From IMG/VR virus record IMGVR_UViG_3300025674_000417, positions 1 through 23,150 of that record: a stretch of 23,150 nucleotides of DNA, one strand, 5' to 3'. Each line of letters starts with the position of its first letter. Within the stretch, counting starts at the first letter, position 1. The notes beneath the pieces are model-generated. The model searched no databases, was not told the DNA's origin, and saw only the letters and a list, made by a program, of their open reading frames with translations. This DNA is from a virus. A program made the translations under genes and the position numbers. Below are positions 4,977 through 10,969 of this stretch, piece by piece.

Positions 4977-5206
4977 TGATTGCACAGGAGAGCACGATTA
5001 ACGCGGCCATCGGTCGCACTGAACACCACATCGACCTGCTAGTCAGGAAGCGCCGCAAGCTGGCACGCACTGAGGCAAAGGACAGGGACGAGGAAGCGCG
5101 CATCAATGCTGAATTCGAGCTGGTATCATGGCTCGTCAGGGAGGAGCGCAGAACCTTGAAAAACCTGGAGGAAACATTGAGCTTTAAATACGGGGTAACA
5201 CGATGA
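4976..5206 (+). CDS. Hypothetical helical protein between exonuclease and annealing protein
   Basis: 76 aa, start in a TAATG overlap with the exonuclease stop, end overlapping the annealing protein gene by 4 nt. Charged and predicted to be almost all helix (RKRRKLARTEAKDRDEEARI), likely a coiled coil. No family recognised. Its place between two genes whose products act together suggests it assists them, but this is only context. Confidence 0.65.
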   Translation: MIAQESTINAAIGRTEHHIDLLVRKRRKLARTEAKDRDEEARINAEFELVSWLVREERRTLKNLEETLSFKYGVTR

Positions 5207-5691
5207 GCGAACCATCACTCTTTGACCGGCTTTCAGCCGTAGATTGTCGAGACCACATCGAGAAGAAGGGCAAGTTTAGCTATCTGTCTTGGACGTGGGC
5301 TTGGACCACGCTAAAGCGGCACTGCCCTGAGGCGCGATTTCAGAAGCACTCGTTCGAGGTTATGGGGCGTGAGGTTCCATATATGACAGATGAGAACGGA
5401 TTTGCCTTTGTCAAGGTGACAGTGTTCACCAATGACGATACGCAGACGGAAGTATTCCCGGTGCTGAATCACAGCAACCGGCCTATACAAAACCCGAACG
5501 CTTTTGATGTCAACACAGCGCTGCAACGATGCCTGGTAAAGGCTATCGCAATGCTGGGGCTGGGGCTTTACATTTACGCAGGCGAGGATGTGCCAGAAGG
5601 CGCTGAACCGCTGTCACCATACACCAAGCAGGAGGAAGATGAGATGGTTAAGCAGTATTCATCGTCTACCGATCTGGGGGACATTTTCTAA
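5203..5691 (+). CDS. SAK3-type (DUF1071) single-strand annealing protein
   Basis: 162 aa from ATG 5203. The motifs fit the DUF1071/SAK3 group of phage annealing proteins, placed in the Rad52-like superfamily. They include FSYLSWTWAWTTLK near residues 25-38, a central beta segment (FAFVKVTVFTND), the run NAFDVNTALQRCLVKAIAMLGLGLYIYAGEDVPEG (given here in two parts: NAFDVNTALQRCLVKAIA, then MLGLGLYIYAGED), and an acidic tail. Such proteins coat 3' single strands and anneal complementary sequences, working with the exonuclease at 4134. The C-terminus ends DLGDIF, faintly like an SSB tail tip. Gene overlaps by 4 nt upstream and by TAATG downstream. Confidence 0.88.
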   Translation: MSEPSLFDRLSAVDCRDHIEKKGKFSYLSWTWAWTTLKRHCPEARFQKHSFEVMGREVPYMTDENGFAFVKVTVFTNDDTQTEVFPVLNHSNRPIQNPNAFDVNTALQRCLVKAIAMLGLGLYIYAGEDVPEGAEPLSPYTKQEEDEMVKQYSSSTDLGDIF

Positions 5692-5924
5692 TGACCACTA
5701 GGGATGAACAGGAAAACAAAAGAAGGGGCCTTGATCTATCACAAGTTGAAGGCAACTTCCATCGCCATAGCGTCAAGGGGCGCGGGTTCAAAGAGCGAGG
5801 CACAGAAGGGACATTCCCGACTCTTGCAGCTTCTACCAACCCAGTCCTCCAGATGAGATGGCACCAAAGCAAGATCAGGTCTGTTGAGGGCCTGTACACT
5901 AAACCACACCTTTACTACGCATAG
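5691..5924 (+). CDS. Hypothetical basic protein
   Basis: 77 aa, start in TAATG overlap with the annealing protein stop. Basic, Gly- and Arg-rich (HRHSVKGRGFKERGTEG), possibly nucleic-acid binding, without a recognisable fold. Lies between annealing protein and SSB-like protein, followed by a 10-nt gap. Real by position and coupling rather than by homology. Confidence 0.6.
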   Translation: MTTRDEQENKRRGLDLSQVEGNFHRHSVKGRGFKERGTEGTFPTLAASTNPVLQMRWHQSKIRSVEGLYTKPHLYYA

Positions 5925-5934
5925 GATATTTATT

Positions 5935-6231
5935 ATGACAGAACAATACGACAACCGCGGACAGATCGCACTCTGGGGCAAGCGCGAGGACGCATCACCT
6001 AACGCACCTGTTGCAAAGGGGCACTTCTTCGCTCACCGCGACATCAAGGAAGGCGAGAAGATCGACGTGGCCTTGTGGCTCGCTGACAACCCGAACGCCA
6101 ACCCGAACGCGCCTAAGATGAAGGGCAAGGTATCTGACCCCTATCAGGCTGACGGCAACTTTGGCGGATCTCAACCCGCAGCGGCACCGGCGCCGACCTC
6201 GGCACCTGCTGGCGACGGCATCCCGTTTTAA
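5935..6231 (+). CDS. Small protein with SSB-type C-terminal tip
   Basis: 98 aa from ATG 5935, with AGGAT 9 nt upstream. The upstream in-frame ATG 5884 would run into the previous gene. The N-terminal part (EQYDNRGQIALWGKRED) resembles small phage proteins with a short OB-like or DUF736-like beta core. It is followed by an Asn/Pro spacer, an Ala/Pro linker (PAAAPAPTSAPAG), and the end GDGIPF. That end mimics the acidic DDDIPF tip through which SSB recruits repair and replication enzymes. A single-strand-binding or SSB-mimic function is inferred; the core is too short and diverged to call a true SSB from sight. It sits among recombination genes and directly before the helicase. Confidence 0.7.
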   Translation: MTEQYDNRGQIALWGKREDASPNAPVAKGHFFAHRDIKEGEKIDVALWLADNPNANPNAPKMKGKVSDPYQADGNFGGSQPAAAPAPTSAPAGDGIPF

Positions 6232-6244
6232 GGAGCTGTAAACT

Positions 6245-7693
6245 GTGGACCTTAGAGACTACCAAGTAGATGCTGTCTACCAGACTCGAAAGGCTGCTGC
6301 TCAGGGGAGCGTGATTCTTCAGCTCCCCACGGGTGCAGGCAAGACGGTCGTGGCCGGCGATATGATCAAGAGGGCACTCGCCAAGGGAAGGAGGGTGGCC
6401 TTTTTAGTACCCTACATTTCCCTGATTGATCAGACGTGGCAGTCTTTCACCAAGCAGGGGATAACGGATATAGGTGTTGTACAGGCAGACCACTGGCTGT
6501 ATGACCCTGCCGCCCCTGTACAGGTGTGCTCAGTCGATACGCTCGCTAGGCGCTTGGCCTTTCCCGAGGTCGACCTAGTGATAATCGACGAGGCTCACAG
6601 GCGCTCATCATTCGTCAATGCGTGGATGCGGAAGGGTGGACCGAAGTTTGTCGGCCTGACCGCTACACCATGGGCCAAGGGTATGGCTAACCATTGGGAC
6701 CACCTGATCATCGGTGAGACAGTACGCGGATTGATTGATCGCGGCTTCCTGTCCGATTTTCGAGTGTTCGCCCCATCATCGCCAGACCTGAGAGGCGTGA
6801 GAGTTGTTGCAGGTGAGTATCATCAAGGACAGTTAGGCGAGGCGGTATCTACCCGCAAGCTGATAGCGTCCATCACTGATACTTGGCTTGAGAGATCGAC
6901 GGGAGAAAAGACGATCCTGTTTGCTGTCAACCGTGCTCACGCGGCAGAGTTGCAGGCATCATTTATCGAGCGCGGCATTCCGGCTGGATACATTGATGCT
7001 CACACCACGCCGCAAGAGCGCAGCCTTATCGCTGACCAGTTTCACTCTGGAGAGGTCAAGGTTGTGTGCAATGTAGGGTGTCTAGTCGCCGGCGTAGACT
7101 GGGACGTGAGAACCTTGATACTGGCAGCGCCTACGCGCTCTGAGATCAAGTACGTTCAGATGGTGGGCCGAGCACTGAGAACGGCTCCAGGGAAAGAGTA
7201 CGCGCTCATACTCGATCATTCAGACACCACGCAACGGCTAGGCTTTGTGACAGACATTCACTACGACGAGCTGTGCGACGGTAGCCCTGATAATAAGAAG
7301 GAGAGGAAAGAAAAAGAAGAAGTGCTACCTAAACCCTGCCCGAATTGCGGAGCCTTGAAAACGACCAAAGTTTGTCCTGCCTGCGGCTATCAGTACGTGC
7401 CAACGGGACAGATAGAGACAGAGGACGGCCATTTGGTCGAGGTCAAGGCGCCAAAGTTCACGCAGCAGCGAGTCGCTGAAATACACGGGATGTTTCTGTC
7501 CCATGCACGAGAGAAGGGGTATAAGGACGGATGGGCCTATCACAAGACAATGCAGATGACTGGTTTAGCGCCGAGAGGTCGAGGGACGCCGACCCCACCC
7601 GACCAAAAGGTGCTGGACTACATCAAACACATCAACATAAAGAATGCGAGGCAGAGGAAATCTTCTACAGAGACCTCTACAAGCAACTCTTGA
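6245..7693 (+). CDS. SF2 DEAH-box helicase with C-terminal zinc ribbon
   Basis: 482 aa starting at GTG 6245, behind AAGGAG. Superfamily 2 motifs occur in order: Q-motif-like RDYQ (4-7), Walker A PTGAGKT (28-34), DEAH (115-118) in VIIDEAH, motif III GLTATPW, then in the second RecA domain motif V-like VGCLVAGVDWD and motif VI QMVGRALRTAPGK. After the helicase core comes a four-Cys zinc ribbon, CPNCGALKTTKVCPACGYQY. The family is close to the type III restriction/UvsW/RadD-like helicases common in phages; the zinc ribbon is also typical of phage members. Probable role: branch migration or unwinding in replication and recombination. Nothing appears to be missing. Confidence 0.93.
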   Translation: MDLRDYQVDAVYQTRKAAAQGSVILQLPTGAGKTVVAGDMIKRALAKGRRVAFLVPYISLIDQTWQSFTKQGITDIGVVQADHWLYDPAAPVQVCSVDTLARRLAFPEVDLVIIDEAHRRSSFVNAWMRKGGPKFVGLTATPWAKGMANHWDHLIIGETVRGLIDRGFLSDFRVFAPSSPDLRGVRVVAGEYHQGQLGEAVSTRKLIASITDTWLERSTGEKTILFAVNRAHAAELQASFIERGIPAGYIDAHTTPQERSLIADQFHSGEVKVVCNVGCLVAGVDWDVRTLILAAPTRSEIKYVQMVGRALRTAPGKEYALILDHSDTTQRLGFVTDIHYDELCDGSPDNKKERKEKEEVLPKPCPNCGALKTTKVCPACGYQYVPTGQIETEDGHLVEVKAPKFTQQRVAEIHGMFLSHAREKGYKDGWAYHKTMQMTGLAPRGRGTPTPPDQKVLDYIKHINIKNARQRKSSTETSTSNS

Positions 7694-7707
7694 ATGACTA
7701 CAGAGAA

Positions 7708-7806
7708 ATGGAGCTAAAACTATGGCACCTAGAGTGGGAAAAGCAGGACCTAGAACGCAGGCTGGAAGCCGCTCGAAGGTGGTACCGATTGACCTACCCG
7801 GAGTAA
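7708..7806 (+). CDS. Possible short coiled-coil peptide
   Basis: 32 aa from ATG 7708 (MELKLWHLEWEKQDL and on), a charged, heptad-like helix. The same frame is open upstream inside the helicase gene, so the true start could be earlier (a TTG at 7690 is possible). It overlaps the gene at 7722 for most of its length. Supported only by its helical, charged composition in contrast to random frames. Low confidence. Confidence 0.3.
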   Translation: MELKLWHLEWEKQDLERRLEAARRWYRLTYPE

Positions 7807-8255
7807 AGGCCGAGGAATATCAAGGCAAGGCGAACAGCAGAGAGGCTCTGATAGAGAGCATTGAGAGCGCCACAGCCACGATAGACTTCAAGTATCCGGT
7901 GAAGATCAGGATCGAGCACGACGCCGGCGTGATGGACTGTTACGCGGTGTTCTGGATCTGGATGCGGCACATCAGTATGCACCTGAAGGAGCGCTGGCCT
8001 GACGCCTACGCGAAGCTGGATCACAAGGGTGAGATGATGCACGACATGGTGTGTCAGATGTTCCTTGGCACGACCAAGCCAGCGAAGGTTGGCAAGACGA
8101 TACTGTCTGGCCGGCAAAAGACACTAACGTCACCCAGGATGAGCAAGGGTGAGCTGATCGACCTGCTGCGCCGCATTGAGGAGTGGGCTGTCAGTATTGG
8201 CATCACACTGCCTCAGCCAAGAAGCGAGTACACGCAACACAAGGGACTTGAATGA
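7722..8255 (+). CDS. NinB/Orf-like recombination-associated phage protein (tentative)
   Basis: 177 aa from ATG 7722, with GGAG 8 nt upstream. The N-terminal 20 residues are basic and variable. The core resembles the NinB-type family in layout: a strand-rich segment (PVKIRIEHDAGVM), a helical middle (WIWMRHISMHLKERW), then TSPRMSKGELIDLLRRIEEW and GITLPQP. The MSKGE(L/M)-x-x-L(I)-x-x-I motif followed by a Leu-Pro ending is common in phage proteins annotated near NinB/Orf, which load recombinases onto SSB-covered DNA. Context (helicase, SSB-like, annealing protein) agrees. The match is by memory of motif shape, so treat the name as tentative. Confidence 0.5.
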   Translation: MAPRVGKAGPRTQAGSRSKVVPIDLPGVKAEEYQGKANSREALIESIESATATIDFKYPVKIRIEHDAGVMDCYAVFWIWMRHISMHLKERWPDAYAKLDHKGEMMHDMVCQMFLGTTKPAKVGKTILSGRQKTLTSPRMSKGELIDLLRRIEEWAVSIGITLPQPRSEYTQHKGLE

Positions 8256-8289
8256 TATTCATTTGTGTCAACAAGGGAGCAAGGATAAA

Positions 8290-8544
8290 ATGAGCGGATC
8301 TAAAGCAATGAGAGTTGTGTTTATTGAATGGACTGACGCTTGCGGCTGTGCTGCGGGTTGGGATGACAGGACAAAGCTGGAGGAGTTCGAAGGCAACTGC
8401 TACACCTCGGGCATCGTGCTAGACGAGGATGAATACTTCATTCTGGTAGCATCGTCTGTTACAGCAGACCTAAAGACACAACAAGGCGGGATAGCAATCC
8501 CCAAGGAGATGATCAAATATATAACCGACTTAGAGCTGCCCTGA
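8290..8544 (+). CDS. Hypothetical phage protein
   Basis: 84 aa from ATG 8290 with AAGGA just upstream; ATG 8308 (MRVVFIEW) is an alternative. Begins with a strand (RVVFIEWTDACGCAAGW), then a small mixed alpha/beta protein with the later strand EYFILVASS and IPKEMIKYI near the end. I recall small phage proteins with the same layout (short strand with W-x-D, then 'IPKE' at the end), all of unknown function. Stop overlaps the next tiny ORF (TGATG). Confidence 0.7.
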   Translation: MSGSKAMRVVFIEWTDACGCAAGWDDRTKLEEFEGNCYTSGIVLDEDEYFILVASSVTADLKTQQGGIAIPKEMIKYITDLELP

Positions 8545-8630
8545 TGGGGTACAGGTGGCACCTTCTGGCGATGGCCGGGGTGGCGCAATGGATTTTCCTG
8601 ATTTCACTAATAGCAAGAGACATGACATGA
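8544..8630 (+). CDS. 28-aa membrane peptide
   Basis: ATG 8544 overlaps the upstream stop (TGATG), and its TGA 8628-8630 overlaps the ATG of the phosphoesterase gene (ATGA). The peptide starts MGYRWHLLAMAGVAQ and continues hydrophobic (WIFLISLIA), ending RDMT. Overlaps at both ends make it a credible coupled gene and fix the phosphoesterase start. Function unknown. Confidence 0.55.
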   Translation: MGYRWHLLAMAGVAQWIFLISLIARDMT

Positions 8631-9340
8631 GCAAATATGACACACTGATGACGCACTCGGTAGGTGGAAACCCTATCCAGAATGCGGCACGATACAGCCA
8701 CAACTCAATCCAGGGGCACCATCATAGCGTGTTCGGCATTGCGTACCACGCCGACATGAATAACCTGCGCTGGCATATGAGCGTAGGCTGCCTGCTGGAC
8801 CAGAATAGTCCGGCTGCGCGCTACGGCAAGATGGCGGTGCTGAAGCGTCCGATACTGGGCTGTGGCGTCATCCTGAGCGATCTGGGGAACTTTCTGGTCA
8901 TATCTGACCTGCACATCCCCTACCATCACAAGCATTCGTTCGACTTCCTGTGGGCCGTGGCAGAGGCATACGACTGTGTGAACATCCTGAACGTGGGTGA
9001 CGTTATTGACCACCACGCAGGATCCTTCCATGAGTCTGAGCCGGACGCTTACTCTGCTGAACAGGAGTACGAGCTGGCGAAGATATACGCGCAGGAGCTG
9101 GAGGAGATGTTCCCGCAGATGGTCATTACCACTGGTAACCACTGTAACATCCCTGTACGCAAGGCGAAGGCTGCCGGCCTTCCTACGTCAATGCTGAGTG
9201 ACTTTAATCACCTGTACGACTTGAAGGGCGGATGGGATTGGGTTGACATCCACAAGTTCGCGACAAAGGGTGGCACCCCGATGCTGGTGCCGATGACGCT
9301 GAACAAGCGAGGCTGGGACAAGAAGGTGCGACCGTTATGA
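8627..9340 (+). CDS. Metallophosphoesterase with circularly permuted motif order
   Basis: 237 aa from ATG 8627 (ATGA overlap with the peptide before it). All calcineurin-like phosphoesterase metal-binding motifs are present but in shifted order. The usual C-terminal half comes first: TH (9-10) in LMTHSVGGNP, then GHHH (30-33), SVGCLLD, YGK and RPILGCGVI. The usual N-terminal half follows: SDLH (93-96), GDVIDHH (124-130), GNH (170-172) and the GGWDWVD segment. The normal C-terminal tail (GTPMLVPMTLNKRG) is still last. In the phage phosphoesterases I know, the order is SDLH, GDxxD, GNH, H, GHxH, tail. So segments A-B-C have become B-A-C with all ligands kept, which could still fold and bind two metals. 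Probable hydrolysis of a phosphomonoester or phosphodiester; substrate unknown. Misassembly has to be excluded. Confidence 0.85.
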   Translation: MSKYDTLMTHSVGGNPIQNAARYSHNSIQGHHHSVFGIAYHADMNNLRWHMSVGCLLDQNSPAARYGKMAVLKRPILGCGVILSDLGNFLVISDLHIPYHHKHSFDFLWAVAEAYDCVNILNVGDVIDHHAGSFHESEPDAYSAEQEYELAKIYAQELEEMFPQMVITTGNHCNIPVRKAKAAGLPTSMLSDFNHLYDLKGGWDWVDIHKFATKGGTPMLVPMTLNKRGWDKKVRPL

Positions 9341-9513
9341 GATTCGGATGCGGATTTAGGAATGGGTTTTGCTTTGGGTTCGACCTGTCGTCTATCGAGA
9401 AAACGATAGTTGTCTATGAGGACGGAGCCGTGTTAAGTCACGGCCTCTGCCTCATGGTAGGGCCGATGTACTTGTGCGTAATGTTTGAGGTGGAGGTGGA
9501 GATAGATGAGTGA
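9337..9513 (+). CDS. Hypothetical small Gly/Cys-rich phage protein
   Basis: 58 aa from ATG 9337, overlapping the phosphoesterase stop (ATGA) and the next gene by 8 nt. Gly- and Phe-rich start (MRFGCGFRNGFCFGFDLS), then strand-like segments (KTIVVYEDGAVLSHGL, LMVGPMYLCVMFEVEVE). The pattern of a hGl-x-l-x-x-GP ending in a beta strand is familiar from other phage orphan proteins. Function unknown. Confidence 0.6.
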   Translation: MRFGCGFRNGFCFGFDLSSIEKTIVVYEDGAVLSHGLCLMVGPMYLCVMFEVEVEIDE

Positions 9514-9934
9514 TATATGCGCGAACTGTCCTCACCCGAGCTACTGCGGGTACAAGGACGTATGCGTCAGCCGCATTGTTGCCGTTGCTGGCGACACTGT
9601 TGGGGATCCTGTCGAGAAAACTGGATTCGAATCGGCTCCAGATGAAGTCAGAAAGGCTACACCAATCGACGCCATCTTCAAGTTCTGGCCGGACGCTATG
9701 GTTGCGCTGGCTCAGCATATCTGGAAGGGCAACGAGAAGTACAACCCTGAACATCCCAAGATCGGCTGGATCAGGGAAAAAAGCAGCGATCACGTTGGAT
9801 CAATGACCCGCCACTTGTGCTATGACTACGTGAAGGCTTCCACCAGGGAGGCCAAGATCAAGGTGATGAGCGCAATAGCGTGGAGGGCGCTGGCTGAGCT
9901 GCAACTGCTGGCCGAGGAGAAGGATGATGAGTGA
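9506..9934 (+). CDS. DUF5664-type protein (dATP/dGTP diphosphohydrolase N-terminal family) with Cys cluster
   Basis: 142 aa from ATG 9506. From about residue 45 it fits DUF5664: RKATPIDAIFKFWPDAMVAL, then HIWKGNEKYNPEHPKIGW, the SSDHVGSMTRH helix and a C-terminal AIAWRALAELQLLAEE. This family is annotated as the N-terminal domain of dATP/dGTP diphosphohydrolases and is all-helical, MazG-like. A role in trimming the nucleotide pool is inferred from that name. Unusual here is a Cys-rich N-terminus (C5, C8, C14, C20) that looks metal-binding. No PurZ or DatZ homologue is in the window, so a modified-base pathway is not supported. Confidence 0.75.
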   Translation: MSDICANCPHPSYCGYKDVCVSRIVAVAGDTVGDPVEKTGFESAPDEVRKATPIDAIFKFWPDAMVALAQHIWKGNEKYNPEHPKIGWIREKSSDHVGSMTRHLCYDYVKASTREAKIKVMSAIAWRALAELQLLAEEKDDE

Positions 9935-10016
9935 CAGATTGTGCGGGGAGTGCTGGCTGCTGTACGGCAACCCAGAATGTAAATGTAGACCAATCGAGGA
10001 AAAGAAGGATGACTGA
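9927..10016 (+). CDS. 29-aa Cys-rich (zinc-knuckle-like) peptide
   Basis: ATG 9927 with GAGGAGAAGG in front, overlapping the previous gene by 8 nt; TGA 10014-10016 overlaps the next start. Contains CGEC near the N-terminus and CKC about nine residues later, a spacing that could bind one zinc ion, and a charged C-terminal tail. The upstream gene also has a Cys cluster at its N-terminus. Function unknown. Confidence 0.5.
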   Translation: MSDRLCGECWLLYGNPECKCRPIEEKKDD

Positions 10017-10161
10017 ACTAGCATATGAAGCAATGGCCTTTGTCGGCCTTCACAGCCTGACCCTGAGTGAGGCGTTATTCACGGGCGTAGTACTGACTAG
10101 CATGGCCCTGGGTCTGCTGGGCAATCTGCCGCCGGCAAGCAGACTGGGAGGCGACAAGTGA
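10009..10161 (+). CDS. Small membrane protein
   Basis: 50 aa from ATG 10009 with GAAGG close upstream. The frame is open further upstream, but ribosome binding site and overlap with the 29-aa peptide (8 nt) favour this start. A short N-terminal helix (TELAYEAMAFVGL) is followed by a hydrophobic segment (SEALFTGVVLTSMALGLLG) and a short tail. Ends in GTGA overlap with the next gene. Function unknown. Confidence 0.55.
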   Translation: MTELAYEAMAFVGLHSLTLSEALFTGVVLTSMALGLLGNLPPASRLGGDK

Positions 10162-10361
10162 AGTTCGTCATTACAGTGATATTCATACTGTCGAGTGGCG
10201 AGCGTGTTGTCGACACCGCCTACACCAGCAACCTGCGGTTCTGTGAGACTACGACAGAGATGTACAAGCAGCTTGGCAGGGTGGCTAGGCAGCAGTCTGG
10301 AGGGCAGCTTCAGGACGTTATAGCGTTCTGCCGATCAGCAGGGGAGGAAAGCAGTGTCTAG
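10158..10361 (+). CDS. Hypothetical small protein, hydrophobic N-terminus
   Basis: 67 aa starting with GTG 10158, overlapping the upstream stop (GTGA) and preceded by GGGAGG. The N-terminus MKFVITVIFIL is short and hydrophobic, then SSGERVVDTAY; two Cys (in NLRFCETT and IAFCRSAG) could form a disulphide. A weak signal or anchor sequence is possible. No family recognised. It overlaps the next gene by 8 nt. Confidence 0.6.
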   Translation: MKFVITVIFILSSGERVVDTAYTSNLRFCETTTEMYKQLGRVARQQSGGQLQDVIAFCRSAGEESSV

Positions 10362-10578
10362 TCACAAGTGGCGCAGGGCAAAGAATTCCGCCGACATCAT
10401 TACCCACGGCACGGTCTGGGGAACTGTTGTGTTTGCGCTGGCATCTACGGTAGACTCTGCTCTCTCTAACCCGCATTACTTAGGCATATCGCTTGCTGTG
10501 GGTTTTGCGTGGATTGGGGTAGTAGAGTATATAGACAGAAAACACGAGGAGGAGGATCGTCGTGAGCGAGAAAGTTAG
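10354..10578 (+). CDS. Small protein with two predicted membrane helices
   Basis: 74 aa, start GTG 10354 with GGGGAGGAAA upstream. A basic N-terminus, one hydrophobic segment (GTVWGTVVFALASTV), a short turn, a second (YLGISLAVGFAWIGVVEYI) and a highly charged tail (DRKHEEEDRRERES). Size and layout match small phage holins, but so do many other early membrane proteins, and no endolysin is adjacent. Holin is only one possibility. Confidence 0.55.
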   Translation: MSSHKWRRAKNSADIITHGTVWGTVVFALASTVDSALSNPHYLGISLAVGFAWIGVVEYIDRKHEEEDRRERES

Positions 10579-10738
10579 AAGATACACTCTGGATGAGATT
10601 TTCACGTATGAAGTGCGCGAAGATGTCATCAGGGAGTTTTGCGAGGATCACCTCGAATTCGAGGAGGAGGCCGAGGTGCGTGAAGCGCTGAGGGTTGTGC
10701 TTGATTATATCACGCCACCTAGACCACGGGAGGATTAG
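10562..10738 (+). CDS. Hypothetical acidic protein
   Basis: 58 aa starting with GTG 10562, with GAGGAGGA 6 nt upstream. Overlaps the preceding gene by 17 nt. Strongly acidic and helical (EFCEDHLEFEEEAEVREAL), ending in a Pro-rich tail. No recognised motif. Its stop is one base before the ATG of the next gene. Confidence 0.6.
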   Translation: MSEKVRRYTLDEIFTYEVREDVIREFCEDHLEFEEEAEVREALRVVLDYITPPRPRED

Positions 10739-10739
10739 T

Positions 10740-10967
10740 ATGTCTGAGTCACTGACCGATAAGTTCTACACAAGATTAGAGATCAAGCGGAAACACCTGA
10801 CACAAGACAGCACCATGAACACGTCTGAGAAGCTCGCATGGGCGAAGTCTATGGAGTGGTGCTATGATACCCTTATCGCGCTACAAGACGCTGAGGAAGC
10901 TCAGGAGGCCCACAGAGAGCCTCCCGAGATGCCTGACGGTCTATCGTGCGAGACCTGTGACGACTAG
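10740..10967 (+). CDS. Hypothetical helical protein, last early gene
   Basis: 75 aa from ATG 10740, with GGGAGG 6 nt upstream; the longer frame lacks a ribosome binding site and overlaps its neighbour. Helical N-terminal two thirds (TDKFYTRLEIKRKHL) and an acidic end carrying CETC. Last gene of the + strand block, with the - strand late block ending two bases away. Confidence 0.65.
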   Translation: MSESLTDKFYTRLEIKRKHLTQDSTMNTSEKLAWAKSMEWCYDTLIALQDAEEAQEAHREPPEMPDGLSCETCDD

Positions 10968-10969
10968 CC

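Noticed and set aside
8645-8671. CTGATGA with a downstream GAAA in the phosphoesterase gene
   Set aside because: Stem II would be at most three weak pairs and no stem III partner or NUH site is found; coding sequence explains it.
9506-9934. 2-aminoadenine (Z-genome) pathway
   Set aside because: The DUF5664 protein alone is not enough; no PurZ, DatZ or DpoZ-like gene is present in the window.
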